Shown piece by piece: positions 1 through 9,097 of a stretch of DNA of 64,000 nt. The notes beneath the pieces are model-generated. The model saw only the letters and a list, made by a program, of their open reading frames with translations. It was not told the DNA's origin and ran no database searches. Source of the stretch: Acetobacteraceae bacterium (GTDB lineage: Bacteria > Pseudomonadota > Alphaproteobacteria > Acetobacterales > Acetobacteraceae). A program made the position numbers and the translations under genes. The stretch's first letter is position 1, and every line of letters starts with the position of its first letter. The DNA is taken from contig PLXO01000023.1 of assembly GCA_003151425.1 (NCBI GenBank), positions 1 through 64,000 on the forward strand. The letters are read 5' to 3'.

Positions 1-173
1 TCCCAAGTGACCATTCCATGGCGGCCCTGTCAGTCGGTTGCCGCCGGTTACTGAGTCGTACTCGCTCCGCGTCGCGCAAGCGAAATCTGCGGCGGGCGGA
101 TGAGGCGCGGGCGACATGACATGTGCGCATGCCCTAGCGCAAGCGCGGGAGAGGTGTACGGGTGACGCGGCGA

Positions 174-3168
174 TCAGGCGCCGGCGCGAACCAGCTTGCC
201 CGGCGTTGCCCCGGTATATGCGCCACGCTCGAACACCGGCGTGCCGGCGACAAACGTGGCCACATATCCATCCACCCGCTGCATCAGCCGGCGTCCGCCG
301 GCGGGCAGATTGTAGTGGACCTCCGGGATGCAGCCGCAGCGCATCGAAGTCGATCACGTTGACATCGGCGCGCAACCCAGGCGCCAGCCGCTCGCGATCA
401 CCCAGCCCGAAGAAATCCGCCGTCTCGCTGGTCTGGCGTTTCACCAGCAGCTCCAGCGGCAGGCCGGGCCCGCGCTTCCGGTCGCGCCCCCAGTGGATCA
501 ACATCCAGCTCGGCACGCCGGCATCGACGATTGAGGAGCAGTGGGCCCCGCCGTCGCTCAGCCCCAACACCGTTGCCGGATCCGTCAGCATGGTGCGGAT
601 GATGTCGTGGTTGGCCTCGGCGTAGCCGACGATCGGGAAGAACAGGAACCGGTCGGCGCCGCCCGCCAGATAGTCGTACGCCACCTCACCCGGCGTGTGA
701 TTGCCGCGCCTGGCGATGGCGCGATGCTGCTGCTTTCCGCCGGCTCGTAGTCCGGCGGATCACCCATCACGAACATGCGGTCCCAGCGCGTGGTGATCTG
801 CTGGCGGAACTGCGACAGCACGCGCACCAGTTCGCGTGACGGCCCCTCGCTCATCAATTTTTTCGGCTCTCCCACACCCGGACCTCAGCGATGGTACGAA
901 TAACTTGCATCATCAGCACGGCACCCATGATGGCTATGGCCGCGACGAGCGCCCATCTAACTTCAGGGCTGACAAACCACCCAGTCCTTGGCGCCCCGGT
1001 GGACGCGCTATGGAGCACGAGCACTAAGTCAACAAACGCGGCAAAGACGGGAAAAATCAAGACGGTCGTGACAAGCAATAGCATCCCCAGTACTGAACGT
1101 ACCACGCCTGGAAACACGGAATCCCGGATAGCCGTTTCATTCCCAGGAAATATGGAACGGATCTGCATCATATACGCGACAAGCGCGAGCTGAAGGCTGA
1201 AAACGACGACCGACGCCACAACCAATGCCAATGGCGCATCCAAGGAAGCGCCAAGAAAGTCAATCTTGAGCTTTGCTTTTTCACTTTCTTCGCGTTTCCT
1301 GGCATCGAGATACGCATTGGCACTTGGTATCTCTCTAGCGCTTACTTCCGACCAGACCTCTCGAATTGCTGGAACATATATGTCCCAACGGTCTTCCCAA
1401 TCTCCAAATTCTTCTCCCTTAAGGAAATCAGCAATATTATACTCATACAAGGGCAAGCTGTCCACGGCATCGACTATCACTGGCACGCCAGACTCCAGCA
1501 GAGGCACGCGCTTTGTGGCGTGGATCTTTCCGTATGTTTCGGTATATTCGATGCTTATAGAGCAGCGAAAATCGGTCTCTGATTTGGGCTCCAGGTTGGA
1601 GCCCCAGGCTCTAACGATGACTCGCCGTATTGCCATCGGAGCTTTAGCAGAAAATACCGAATCTAGGGCTGCTGTTGCGGTAGCTTTGTTAACTTCACAC
1701 AATATTAAAGGGATGCCTATACGGCCATGCGAGCCGTGAAAGGCCGTGTCGGCCCAAGCGACTTCCTCACCGACAGTGACCGTAGTATCTTTATCCGCAG
1801 TAGGGGTTGCCAAATCTCGTGGCAACAGAGTTTCAATCACGACGTTTTTTCCGGCATCTACGCCATGTTTTTTTGCCCAATCCGTGACTGCTTCATGTAA
1901 CTCGGACACATCATATATTTTTTGATAAGCCTCATTCATCTTGTCATAAGCGGACCTTAATGTGTTTTCAAGGTGAGTTAGTTCCTGTTGGGCTTCAGAA
2001 TATTTGGAATCAGACGGATTGATGGACATCCCCAGAATAACCAATGCAATGGTCGCTACAATTAGAAAACGATGAATAGCTTGGAGATTATCCAACAGCT
2101 TGTCCAAATTCACCCCCTGGGCGCCGGTTTTCAATAGATCTGCGAGCGCATCGCCGGATCGGCCAGCCGCTTGAGACGTTCCGCTGCCGGCAGTTGCAAC
2201 AGCGCCTGATAGCCGGGTCGGATCGAGAACGGATTGAGCGCGGCGTCGACGCCGAGCAGCACGCCGACCGGCCAGCCGGCAACCTGCGCGGTGACCATCG
2301 CGCCCTGCGCGCGCGCCGCGTGCACCGCCTGCATCGGCCGGCGCCAGCGCTGCGGATCGGCCATCCGATCGGTCAGCAGGAACCAGACCGGCCGACCAGT
2401 GTCCTGCGCCAGCCGCGTCATCCACGCCAGCTCTTCCGTCTCGTTGTCGAAATCGCTGTTCATGCCGAACGCGCCATAGCCGAGGCCCTTCAGCGCCGAA
2501 CCGAGCCCCATCAGCTCGTCTACCTCGGAGTAGCGGCCGGGCACCATCTCGCCGGTCAGCGTCTTGTGCGAGCTGGTGCGCGAGGTGGTGAAGCCGAACG
2601 CGCCCGCCTGCAGCGCCTGGCGCGTCAGTCGCTGCATCTCGGCGATATCATCCGCCGTGGCCGGTTCGCGATCGATCGCGCGATCGCCCATGACGAAAAC
2701 CCGCAGCGGATGGTGCGGGATCTGCGCACCGAAATCGATCGCGTGCGGAATGCGCTCCAGCGCATCGAGATATTCCGGGAAACTCTCCCAGTCCCATTTC
2801 AGGCCCTCGGCGAGCGCGATGCCGGGGATCTCCTCGACCGCCTCCATCAGGCCGATCAGCGCCTCGTGGTGCTCGTGCCGCACCGGGGCGAAGCCGACGC
2901 CGCAATTGCCGAACAGGATGGTGGAGACACCATGCCAGGACGACGGGGCCAGTTCCGAATCCCAGGTCGCCTGCCCATCGTAGTGCGTGTGCGCATCGAC
3001 CCAGCCGGGCGTGACGAGCAGTCCGTCAGCGTCGATCTCGCGCTTGCCCGGCCCAGCCTTGCCACCGACCTGGGCAATCTTTCCGTCCTTGACCGCAACG
3101 TCGCCGGAGAAGGCAGCGCTGCCGGTGCCGTCGATGATCGTGCCGCCACGGATGACCGTGTCGTGCAT
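174..3168 (-). pseudogene. D-aminoacylase / N-acyl-D-amino-acid deacylase family amidohydrolase, interrupted
   Basis: N-terminal part MHDTVIRGGTIIDGTGSAAF...GWVDAHTHYDGQ...RLADPAMRSQI is in 2131..3168(-). Homologous continuation SEGPSRELVRVLSQFRQQITTRWDRMFVMGDPPDYEPAESSSIA is at about 720..853, then in other frames AIARRGNHTPGEVAYDYLAGGADRFLFFP...LSDGGAHCSSIVDAGVPSWML and EVHYNLPAGGRRLMQRVDGYVATFVAGTPVF...KLVRAGA*. Split by a ~1.27 kb insertion plus two 1-nt-type frameshifts. Confidence 0.85.
854..2113 (-). CDS. Multi-pass membrane protein of unknown function with coiled-coil-like segment, inserted in the amidohydrolase gene
   Basis: ORF 854..2425(-); the part upstream of ~2134 is out-of-frame amidohydrolase sequence. 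Candidate starts GTG 2113 or TTG 2134. Four hydrophobic segments (FLIVATIALVILG, LALVVASVVVFSLQLALVAYMM, VLGMLLLVTTVLIFPVFAAFVDLVLVL, WALVAAIAIMGAVLMMQVI). AT-richer than flanks. Confidence 0.7.
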   Translation of the reverse strand: MNLDKLLDNLQAIHRFLIVATIALVILGMSINPSDSKYSEAQQELTHLENTLRSAYDKMNEAYQKIYDVSELHEAVTDWAKKHGVDAGKNVVIETLLPRDLATPTADKDTTVTVGEEVAWADTAFHGSHGRIGIPLILCEVNKATATAALDSVFSAKAPMAIRRVIVRAWGSNLEPKSETDFRCSISIEYTETYGKIHATKRVPLLESGVPVIVDAVDSLPLYEYNIADFLKGEEFGDWEDRWDIYVPAIREVWSEVSAREIPSANAYLDARKREESEKAKLKIDFLGASLDAPLALVVASVVVFSLQLALVAYMMQIRSIFPGNETAIRDSVFPGVVRSVLGMLLLVTTVLIFPVFAAFVDLVLVLHSASTGAPRTGWFVSPEVRWALVAAIAIMGAVLMMQVIRTIAEVRVWESRKN

Positions 3169-3259
3169 CGTCCCCTCCTGCGTTCTTTCCCGCTGGTATT
3201 GAGAGGCCGCACCACGGCGAACGTCAAGCATCGCATCAAGGGCCATCACCTGAACGAAG

Positions 3260-3345
3260 CAAGGCCGGGGCTTCGCCCCGGACCCCACCAAGGGGCGCTG
3301 CCCCTTGGAACCCCGCCAAGGGCAGCGGCCCTTGGAACCCTCTTT
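3260..3345. repeat. Intergenic palindromic repeat element
   Basis: Consecutive palindromes ggggcttcgcccc, aaggggcgctgcccctt, ccaagggcagcggcccttgg between two minus-strand genes. Confidence 0.7.
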
Positions 3346-3384
3346 TTGATTGGGTGTGAGGAAGGGGGGCCGACCTTCCTTCGC

Positions 3385-4452
3385 TCAGGCGGCGGCCTTG
3401 CGGTTGAGCTCCAGCCGCGCGTCGACCAGTGCGACGGTCGCGTCGAGCACGGCATTGTGCATGCCGTGTTGTGCCGCGATGCTCTGCACCAGGCGGTCCA
3501 CCCGTTCGATGTTCGGCGCACCGTTGAACAAAGCGCGCGCCGCCGAGGACGGCCGCACCAGGCCGTTGGCCGCCGCAGCGTATTTGTCGAACGGCACAAG
3601 ATCGTTCGGCGACGCGCCCAGTTTGACGCACAAGTCGCGCACCCAATCGTAGATCTGCCGGGATGCGTCGAGATCGGTGTGCACCGCTTCCTTGATGGTG
3701 ACCGCGGCGTCTTTCGTCACGCAGCGATAGTTGCCGGTCACCAGCATGGACCACTTGGCCAGCGGCACGAAGATCGAGTCGTGCACCTTGAGCTTGACCG
3801 GCAGGTCGATCGGGCCGTCGCCGGGGTCGTAACGGATCGCCTCGATCTGTGCCTGCATCTCACGCAGGATCGCGGTGTGCTCGTCGGACGCGAAGCGTGC
3901 CGCCTTGAAGTTGGTCGGCAGCGTGACTTGCAGGACGTTGATCTTCTCGCCCGGCGGCCGGATCGCCTGCGGGTCCGGGCTGCACAGCGTCAGCAGCCCC
4001 GGCTCGAAATTCTGCCAGACCGTTGCGTCAGTGTAGCAGTTCGTCAGCTTGTCGGTCGCGAGGCCCGGGATGCGCTTCAGATAGGGCAGTGGCGGCATGT
4101 TCATGATCGACATGCAGGGCACCTTGGAGAGGGCCACCGCATCCAGCAGTTCCCGCACGCCGGGCGAGCGATATTGCGGTTCCTGCATCGCCAGGCAGAT
4201 CAGATCGTACTCGGACGGATTGACCGCGCCCGGACCATCGGCGGACAGATGGCCGGGCAGCTTGCGCGAGTCGATCTCGACCGGGGCGGACCGGCCCTTG
4301 ATCGGAATGCGCACGCGGGCGCCCTCGGTGTTGAACGCCTCCGCCTCGGCCGGCAGGCAGACCAGTTTCACGTTGTTGCCGCCGAACAGCAACTTGGTTG
4401 CGAGCAGCGACCCGTAGGACGCACCCATGATCAGCACATTGTATGTGGTCAC
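3385..4452 (-). CDS. Ketopantoate reductase-like NAD(P)-binding protein
   Basis: VTTYNVLIMGASYGSLLATKLLFGGNNVKLVCLPAEA: Rossmann motif and ketopantoate-reductase-like N-terminus; GTG start at 4452. Confidence 0.6.
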   Translation of the reverse strand: MTTYNVLIMGASYGSLLATKLLFGGNNVKLVCLPAEAEAFNTEGARVRIPIKGRSAPVEIDSRKLPGHLSADGPGAVNPSEYDLICLAMQEPQYRSPGVRELLDAVALSKVPCMSIMNMPPLPYLKRIPGLATDKLTNCYTDATVWQNFEPGLLTLCSPDPQAIRPPGEKINVLQVTLPTNFKAARFASDEHTAILREMQAQIEAIRYDPGDGPIDLPVKLKVHDSIFVPLAKWSMLVTGNYRCVTKDAAVTIKEAVHTDLDASRQIYDWVRDLCVKLGASPNDLVPFDKYAAAANGLVRPSSAARALFNGAPNIERVDRLVQSIAAQHGMHNAVLDATVALVDARLELNRKAAA

Positions 4453-4770
4453 CTGAACTCCCTTCCCTGTCGCGGGGCATGCCGGATGACCGCCATACCC
4501 CATCGAGACATGCTTCGGCTCGCTTGCCGGCAAGTCTGGCACAGATGACGGCGCAGGTTAACTACCATCCTGGGGAACGGCAGGACGATGCGATAAAGAG
4601 ATGAAACGCCGCATCGGTGGTCGCCATCGAGCCGGTGGGTACCGACGCGCGAGGGTGCGGCTTGATTCCCCAATTTCATTCCCCAATGTGGCGACTGGTG
4701 GCCAACTTGCCGGCGCTGCCCATTTGCCGTTCGCTGTCCGCCAACGAACCCGAACCCCACGAGGCGGTGC

Positions 4771-6036
4771 ATGACTCAGATCCCCTTGCGGCACGGCGTC
4801 TTCCTGCCGCCGTTCCATCCGATGGATGAAAATCCGTCAGCCTGCCTCGACCGTGACCTGGAGCTGATGGAGTGGCTCGATCGGCTCGGCTTCCACGAGG
4901 CGTGGATCGGCGAACACCACTCCGCCGGTTGGGAGCTGATCAGCTCGCCGGAGCTGTTCATCGCGGTGGCCTCGCAGCGCACGCGATCGATCCGCTTCGG
5001 CACCGGGGTGATCTCGCTGCCGTACCACAACCCGCTGATGGTGGCGAACCGCATCATCCAGCTCGATCACCACACGCGCGGGCGGGTGATGTTCGGCGCC
5101 GGACCGGGGCTGCTGGCGTCCGACGCACTGATGCTGGGGATCGATCCGAATACCCAACGCGACCGCATGGCGGAGGCGCTGGATGTGATCCTGCGGTTGT
5201 TCCGTGGCGAGATCGTTACGGAAAAGACAGACTGGTACACGCTGGTCAACGCGCGGGCGCATCTGCTGCCGTATACGAAGCCGTATCCCGAGGTGGCGGT
5301 GGTCAGCGCGGTGACGCCCTCGGGCGGGCGGCTGGCGGGCAAATACGATCTGAGCATGATCTGCGTCGCGGCGACCAACCCGTTCGGCTACGACGCGCTG
5401 GCGGCGAACTGGAAGATCGCCAATGACCTCGCCGCGACGCGGGGACGGCGCATGGACCCGGCGCGGCTACGCCTGGTCGGGCCGATGCACATTGCCGAGA
5501 CGCGCGCCAAGGCGTTCGAGAACGTTCGTTTCGGCTTCGAGCGCTACCTGGGCTACCTGAACAACAACCAGCCGCGCTTCCTGGTGCCGGACGGACAGGA
5601 CGCGGCGGAATGGTTCGTGGAGAATCGGTTCGGCGTGATCGGCACGCCCGACGACGCGATCGCGCTGATCGAGCGGCTGTATGCGAAACAAGGCGCGTTC
5701 GGCGTGATGCTGCACCAGGCGCATAACTGGGCGGACTGGGACGCGACGAAGCGCTCCTACGAGCTGTATGCCCGCTACGTCATGCCGCGCTTCTCCGGCG
5801 ACAACGCGCCGCGGATCGAATCGTTCGATTGGTGCACCGAGCATCGCGACGAGCTGACCGAGAAGCGCTCGGCCGCGGCGCGTGCGATGTTCGACAAACA
5901 CGAGGCCGAGCAACTTGCGGTGCAGGCGCAGACGCCGGGGCCGACGCAAGCCCAGACCTTGGGACAGACGCCGGTGCGGACATCGGCACAGATGGGGGCC
6001 ATGGCGCGCCCGAAAACCGGGCGGGAGGCCTGGTGA
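4771..6036 (+). CDS. LLM class flavin-dependent oxidoreductase
   Basis: MTQIPLRHGVFLPPFHPMDENPSACLDRDLELMEWLDRLGFHEAWIGEHHSAGWE: bacterial luciferase-like family. Confidence 0.9.
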   Translation: MTQIPLRHGVFLPPFHPMDENPSACLDRDLELMEWLDRLGFHEAWIGEHHSAGWELISSPELFIAVASQRTRSIRFGTGVISLPYHNPLMVANRIIQLDHHTRGRVMFGAGPGLLASDALMLGIDPNTQRDRMAEALDVILRLFRGEIVTEKTDWYTLVNARAHLLPYTKPYPEVAVVSAVTPSGGRLAGKYDLSMICVAATNPFGYDALAANWKIANDLAATRGRRMDPARLRLVGPMHIAETRAKAFENVRFGFERYLGYLNNNQPRFLVPDGQDAAEWFVENRFGVIGTPDDAIALIERLYAKQGAFGVMLHQAHNWADWDATKRSYELYARYVMPRFSGDNAPRIESFDWCTEHRDELTEKRSAAARAMFDKHEAEQLAVQAQTPGPTQAQTLGQTPVRTSAQMGAMARPKTGREAW

Positions 6037-6356
6037 GCGACGGCAACCTGCTGGCGGAGGTCCCTGCTTCCCTGGCCGGGGAAGAGCTGCGCGCGCTGCT
6101 GACCACGCCCGAGCTGCGGATCGAGCGCATCGTCTCCACCGGCCAAGCCAGCCCGCCGGGATTCTGGTACGACCAGGACTGGGCGGAGTGGGTGCTGGTG
6201 GTGGCGGGGCAGGCCGGACTGCTGATCGAGGGCGAGGCGGGGCCGCGCGTGCTGGAACCCGGCAGCTACGTGCATCTGCCGGCGCATTGCCGCCATCGGG
6301 TGGAATGGACCTCGACGGAGGTGCCGACGGTGTGGCTGGCGGTGCATCATCGGTGA
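6033..6356 (+). CDS. Cupin-domain protein
   Basis: GTG start overlapping upstream stop; GFWYDQDWAEWVLVVAGQAGLLIEGEAGPRVLEPGSYVHLPAHCRHRVEWT cupin pattern. Confidence 0.75.
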   Translation: MSDGNLLAEVPASLAGEELRALLTTPELRIERIVSTGQASPPGFWYDQDWAEWVLVVAGQAGLLIEGEAGPRVLEPGSYVHLPAHCRHRVEWTSTEVPTVWLAVHHR

Positions 6357-6403
6357 GGCCTGTCCAGGCTGGTGGCCGGGTGCTCGACCTACGGCAAGAC
6401 AGC

Positions 6404-6499
6404 AAGATCCACCGCGGAACGCGCGGAGAAAGGGAAAAGACACTCGCTTCGCGCGGAACCGCCTAGCTTGCCTTCTCCGCATGCTTTGCGGTGGATCTT
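6404..6499. repeat. Non-coding element bounded by 12-bp inverted repeats
   Basis: AAGATCCACCGC (6404-6415) and GCGGTGGATCTT (6488-6499) bound ~96 bp with no convincing ORF. Confidence 0.6.
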
Positions 6500-6649
6500 T
6501 GTTGCGGACCATCCGAGGTCCCGGACGATTGTTGCCATCCGCCGCGTCCTGCCATTGCACATCAGCGACTCAATTTAACGGCTTGGAGTCGTTCGGAGTC
6601 TCGGCCGGCGGCACAATCTAGGACGGGAGTCCTCTTTCCCAGTCATTTT

Positions 6650-6664
6650 GTTCACCCTAAGTTC
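6650..6664 (+). promoter_or_regulatory. LexA (SOS) box, alphaproteobacterial type
   Basis: gttcaccctaagttc = GTTC-N7-GTTC exact match, 18 bp upstream of the imuA ATG (6682). Confidence 0.8.
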
Positions 6665-6681
6665 TCTTCCTGCATAAGCCG

Positions 6682-7536
6682 ATGCCCACCACACAGACCC
6701 ACGTGCTGACCGACCTCCGCTCCCGGATCGCGCGCATCGCCCGCGACCCGGTCCGCCGGCACGCGCCTGCCATCCGCTTCGGCATCCAGGCCCTCGACCG
6801 GCACCTGCCGGATGGCGGCCTCGCCATCGGCGCGTTGCATGAGGCCGCCGGGACTGGCCCGGATACCGAGCACGCCGCGGCCGCCGCGCTGTTCGCCGCC
6901 GGCGTGCTCGCCCGCCTGCGTGGCCCGGTGCTGTGGGTGCTGACGCGTGACGACCTGTTCGCCCCAGCGCTGGCCGGCGTCGGACTGCACCCGGACCGGC
7001 TGATTCTGGCCGAGGCGGGCAAGCAGGTCCTGTCGGTGATGGAGGAGGGGCTGCGCCATCGCGGCCTGGCCGGGGTGGTCGGCGAGCTCGACGGCAGGCT
7101 GACGCTGACCGCCTCGCGCCGGCTGCAGCTTGCCGCCGAGACGTCCGGCGTCACTGCCATCGTGCTGCGCCGGGCGCGCCGGCACGACGACCCCGCGCTG
7201 GCCGAGCCGAATGCCGCGGTGACGCGCTGGCGGCTCACCGCGCTGCCTTCGGCGCCACCGCTGGCGCAGGCGCCGCACTTGGCTGGCATGGGGGCTGGCA
7301 TGCGCGCCGGCGCCCAGGTGCTGCGTGCACCGGACATGCCGGGGCTGGGGCGGGCACGCTGGCGGTTGGAGCTGCTGCGTTGTCGTGGCGGCGAACCCGC
7401 AACCTGGATCGTGGAGGCGTGCGATGCGACGGGTCATCTCGCTCTGGTTGCCGAACTTCCCGACCGATCGGCTGCGCCGCTGCCGCCCCCCCTCACAAGG
7501 GACCGACGCGCTGTCGGCTGGCGCACCGCCGGCTGA
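6682..7536 (+). CDS. imuA: ImuA (RecA-like mutasome accessory protein)
   Basis: RFGIQALDRHLPDGGLAIGALHEAAG...; followed by ImuB in overlapping frame; LexA box upstream. Confidence 0.85.
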   Translation: MPTTQTHVLTDLRSRIARIARDPVRRHAPAIRFGIQALDRHLPDGGLAIGALHEAAGTGPDTEHAAAAALFAAGVLARLRGPVLWVLTRDDLFAPALAGVGLHPDRLILAEAGKQVLSVMEEGLRHRGLAGVVGELDGRLTLTASRRLQLAAETSGVTAIVLRRARRHDDPALAEPNAAVTRWRLTALPSAPPLAQAPHLAGMGAGMRAGAQVLRAPDMPGLGRARWRLELLRCRGGEPATWIVEACDATGHLALVAELPDRSAAPLPPPLTRDRRAVGWRTAG

Positions 7537-9070
7537 TAGTCCACCGGCTGGCACGCCATTTGTGACCTCGGCGCATGACGGGCACCGCCGGGTGATTGCC
7601 GCGGTCGATGCGGCGGCGCGCGCCCTGGGCCTGTGCCCCGGCCTGCCGTTGGCGCAAGCGCAGGCGCGCATCCCCGGCCTGGCGGTGACGGAGGCCGAGC
7701 CGGAGGCGGATGGGGCGACGCTCGGGCGGCTCGCGGCCTGGTGCCTGCGCTACGCGCCGCTGACCGCGCCCGATCCGCCGGACGGGGTGTGGATCGATGC
7801 CACCGGCGCCGCGCACCTGGCTGGCGGGGAGGCGGCGCTGCTGGCCGATTTGGTCGTGCGGTTGCAGCGGGTTGGATTTGCCGCGCGGGCAGCGATCGCT
7901 GATACGCCGGGTGCCGCGCATGCGGTGGTTCGGTATGGCGAGAAGATTAAGAAAGTTAAGAAGGTTCTCCCCCTCTCCTTGAGGGAGGGGGAGAATAACG
8001 CATCGCCATGCCCTCATCCTGCCTACATCGCCTACACAGCCATCGTGCCGCCGGGCGGCGCCGCAACCGCTCTGGCACCACTGCCGATCCGCGCGCTGCG
8101 GCTGAGCGACGAGGCCGTGGCGGCGCTGCACCGCCTCGGCCTGACACGCATCGGCCAGCTCATGGCTGCTCCCCGCGCGCCGTTGGCCCGCCGCTTCGGC
8201 GCCTCCCTGCTGCGCCGGCTGGACCAGGCGCTGGGCCAGGTGTTCGAGCCGATCGTCCCCCTCGACCCGCCGGAGGTGATCAGCCGCCGCCTGCCCTTCG
8301 TCGAACCGCTGTTCACCGCCGAGGCGTTCTCCGCCGTCATCGCCCGGCTGGCCCGCTCGGTCTGCCGCCGGTTGGAGCGGGCAGGCCTGGGTGCGCGCCG
8401 GCTGGACCTGCTGTTCGAGCGGGTGGACGGCAGCGTGCAGGCGATCCGTGTCGGCACCGCGCGGCCGGCGCGCGACCCCGCGCATCTCGCCCGGCTGCTC
8501 GACGAACGGCTGGAGACGGTGGATCCCGGCCCGGGGGTCGAGGCGATGCGGCTGACGCTGCCGCTGGTCGAGAAATTCGCCCAGACCCAGACGGCGACGC
8601 TGCTGGATGACGAGGCGGCCCCCGATCTCTCGGTGCTGCTGGACCGGCTGGCCAACCGGCTCGGCGCCGAGCTTGTCTATCGCGTCGCACCGGTGGAATC
8701 CGACGTGCCGGAACGCTCGGTGCGGCGCGTCCCCCCGCTTGCGCCACCCACGCGCCGGACCTGGCCGGCGGACCTGCCTCGCCCGGCGCGACTGCTGTCG
8801 CCACCGCAGCCGGTGCGGGCGCTGGCGCCGCTGCCCGACCACCCGCCGGTCGCCTTCACCTGGCGGCGCAAGCGCTTCCGCGTGCACCGCGCCGACGGGC
8901 CGGAACGCATCCACGGCGAGTGGTGGCGGCGCGATGCGGAGATGCTCGCCGTGCGCGACTATTTCCAGGTCGAGGACGAGGACGGGCGCCGGTTCTGGCT
9001 GTTCCGCCGCGGCGATGGGGTCGATGCGGAGACCGGCGATCTGAGCTGGTTCCTGCACGGGATTTTCTAG
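7424..9070 (+). CDS. imuB: ImuB, Y-family polymerase-like mutasome protein
   Basis: MRRVISLWLPNFPTDRLRR ... PLPIRALRLSDEAVAALHRLGLTRIGQLMAAPRAPLARRFG ... WWRRDAEMLAVRDYFQVEDEDGRRFWLFRRG...SWFLHGIF; carries an in-frame REP-like insertion. Confidence 0.9.
   Translation: MRRVISLWLPNFPTDRLRRCRPPSQGTDALSAGAPPADSPPAGTPFVTSAHDGHRRVIAAVDAAARALGLCPGLPLAQAQARIPGLAVTEAEPEADGATLGRLAAWCLRYAPLTAPDPPDGVWIDATGAAHLAGGEAALLADLVVRLQRVGFAARAAIADTPGAAHAVVRYGEKIKKVKKVLPLSLREGENNASPCPHPAYIAYTAIVPPGGAATALAPLPIRALRLSDEAVAALHRLGLTRIGQLMAAPRAPLARRFGASLLRRLDQALGQVFEPIVPLDPPEVISRRLPFVEPLFTAEAFSAVIARLARSVCRRLERAGLGARRLDLLFERVDGSVQAIRVGTARPARDPAHLARLLDERLETVDPGPGVEAMRLTLPLVEKFAQTQTATLLDDEAAPDLSVLLDRLANRLGAELVYRVAPVESDVPERSVRRVPPLAPPTRRTWPADLPRPARLLSPPQPVRALAPLPDHPPVAFTWRRKRFRVHRADGPERIHGEWWRRDAEMLAVRDYFQVEDEDGRRFWLFRRGDGVDAETGDLSWFLHGIF
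7964..7995. repeat. REP-like palindrome inside imuB
   Basis: ttctccccctctccttgagggagggggagaat; same core recurs at 56768-56797 and twice at 60269-60390. Confidence 0.8.
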
Positions 9071-9097
9071 GCTGGTTCAGTGTGGCGGGGCCAGCGT

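Noticed and set aside
116-750. Several plus-strand ORFs (169, 66, 68, 69 aa)
   Set aside because: All are antisense to the C-terminal part of the amidohydrolase pseudogene.
2131-2425. N-terminal part of the 523-aa ORF 854..2425
   Set aside because: It is the amidohydrolase read out of frame; the true membrane-protein start is at or near 2113/2134.
2194-4548. 784-aa plus-strand ORF
   Set aside because: Antisense to two well-supported minus-strand genes; composition typical of GC-rich shadow ORFs.
7493-9058. 521-aa minus-strand ORF
   Set aside because: Antisense to imuB, which has clear family motifs.
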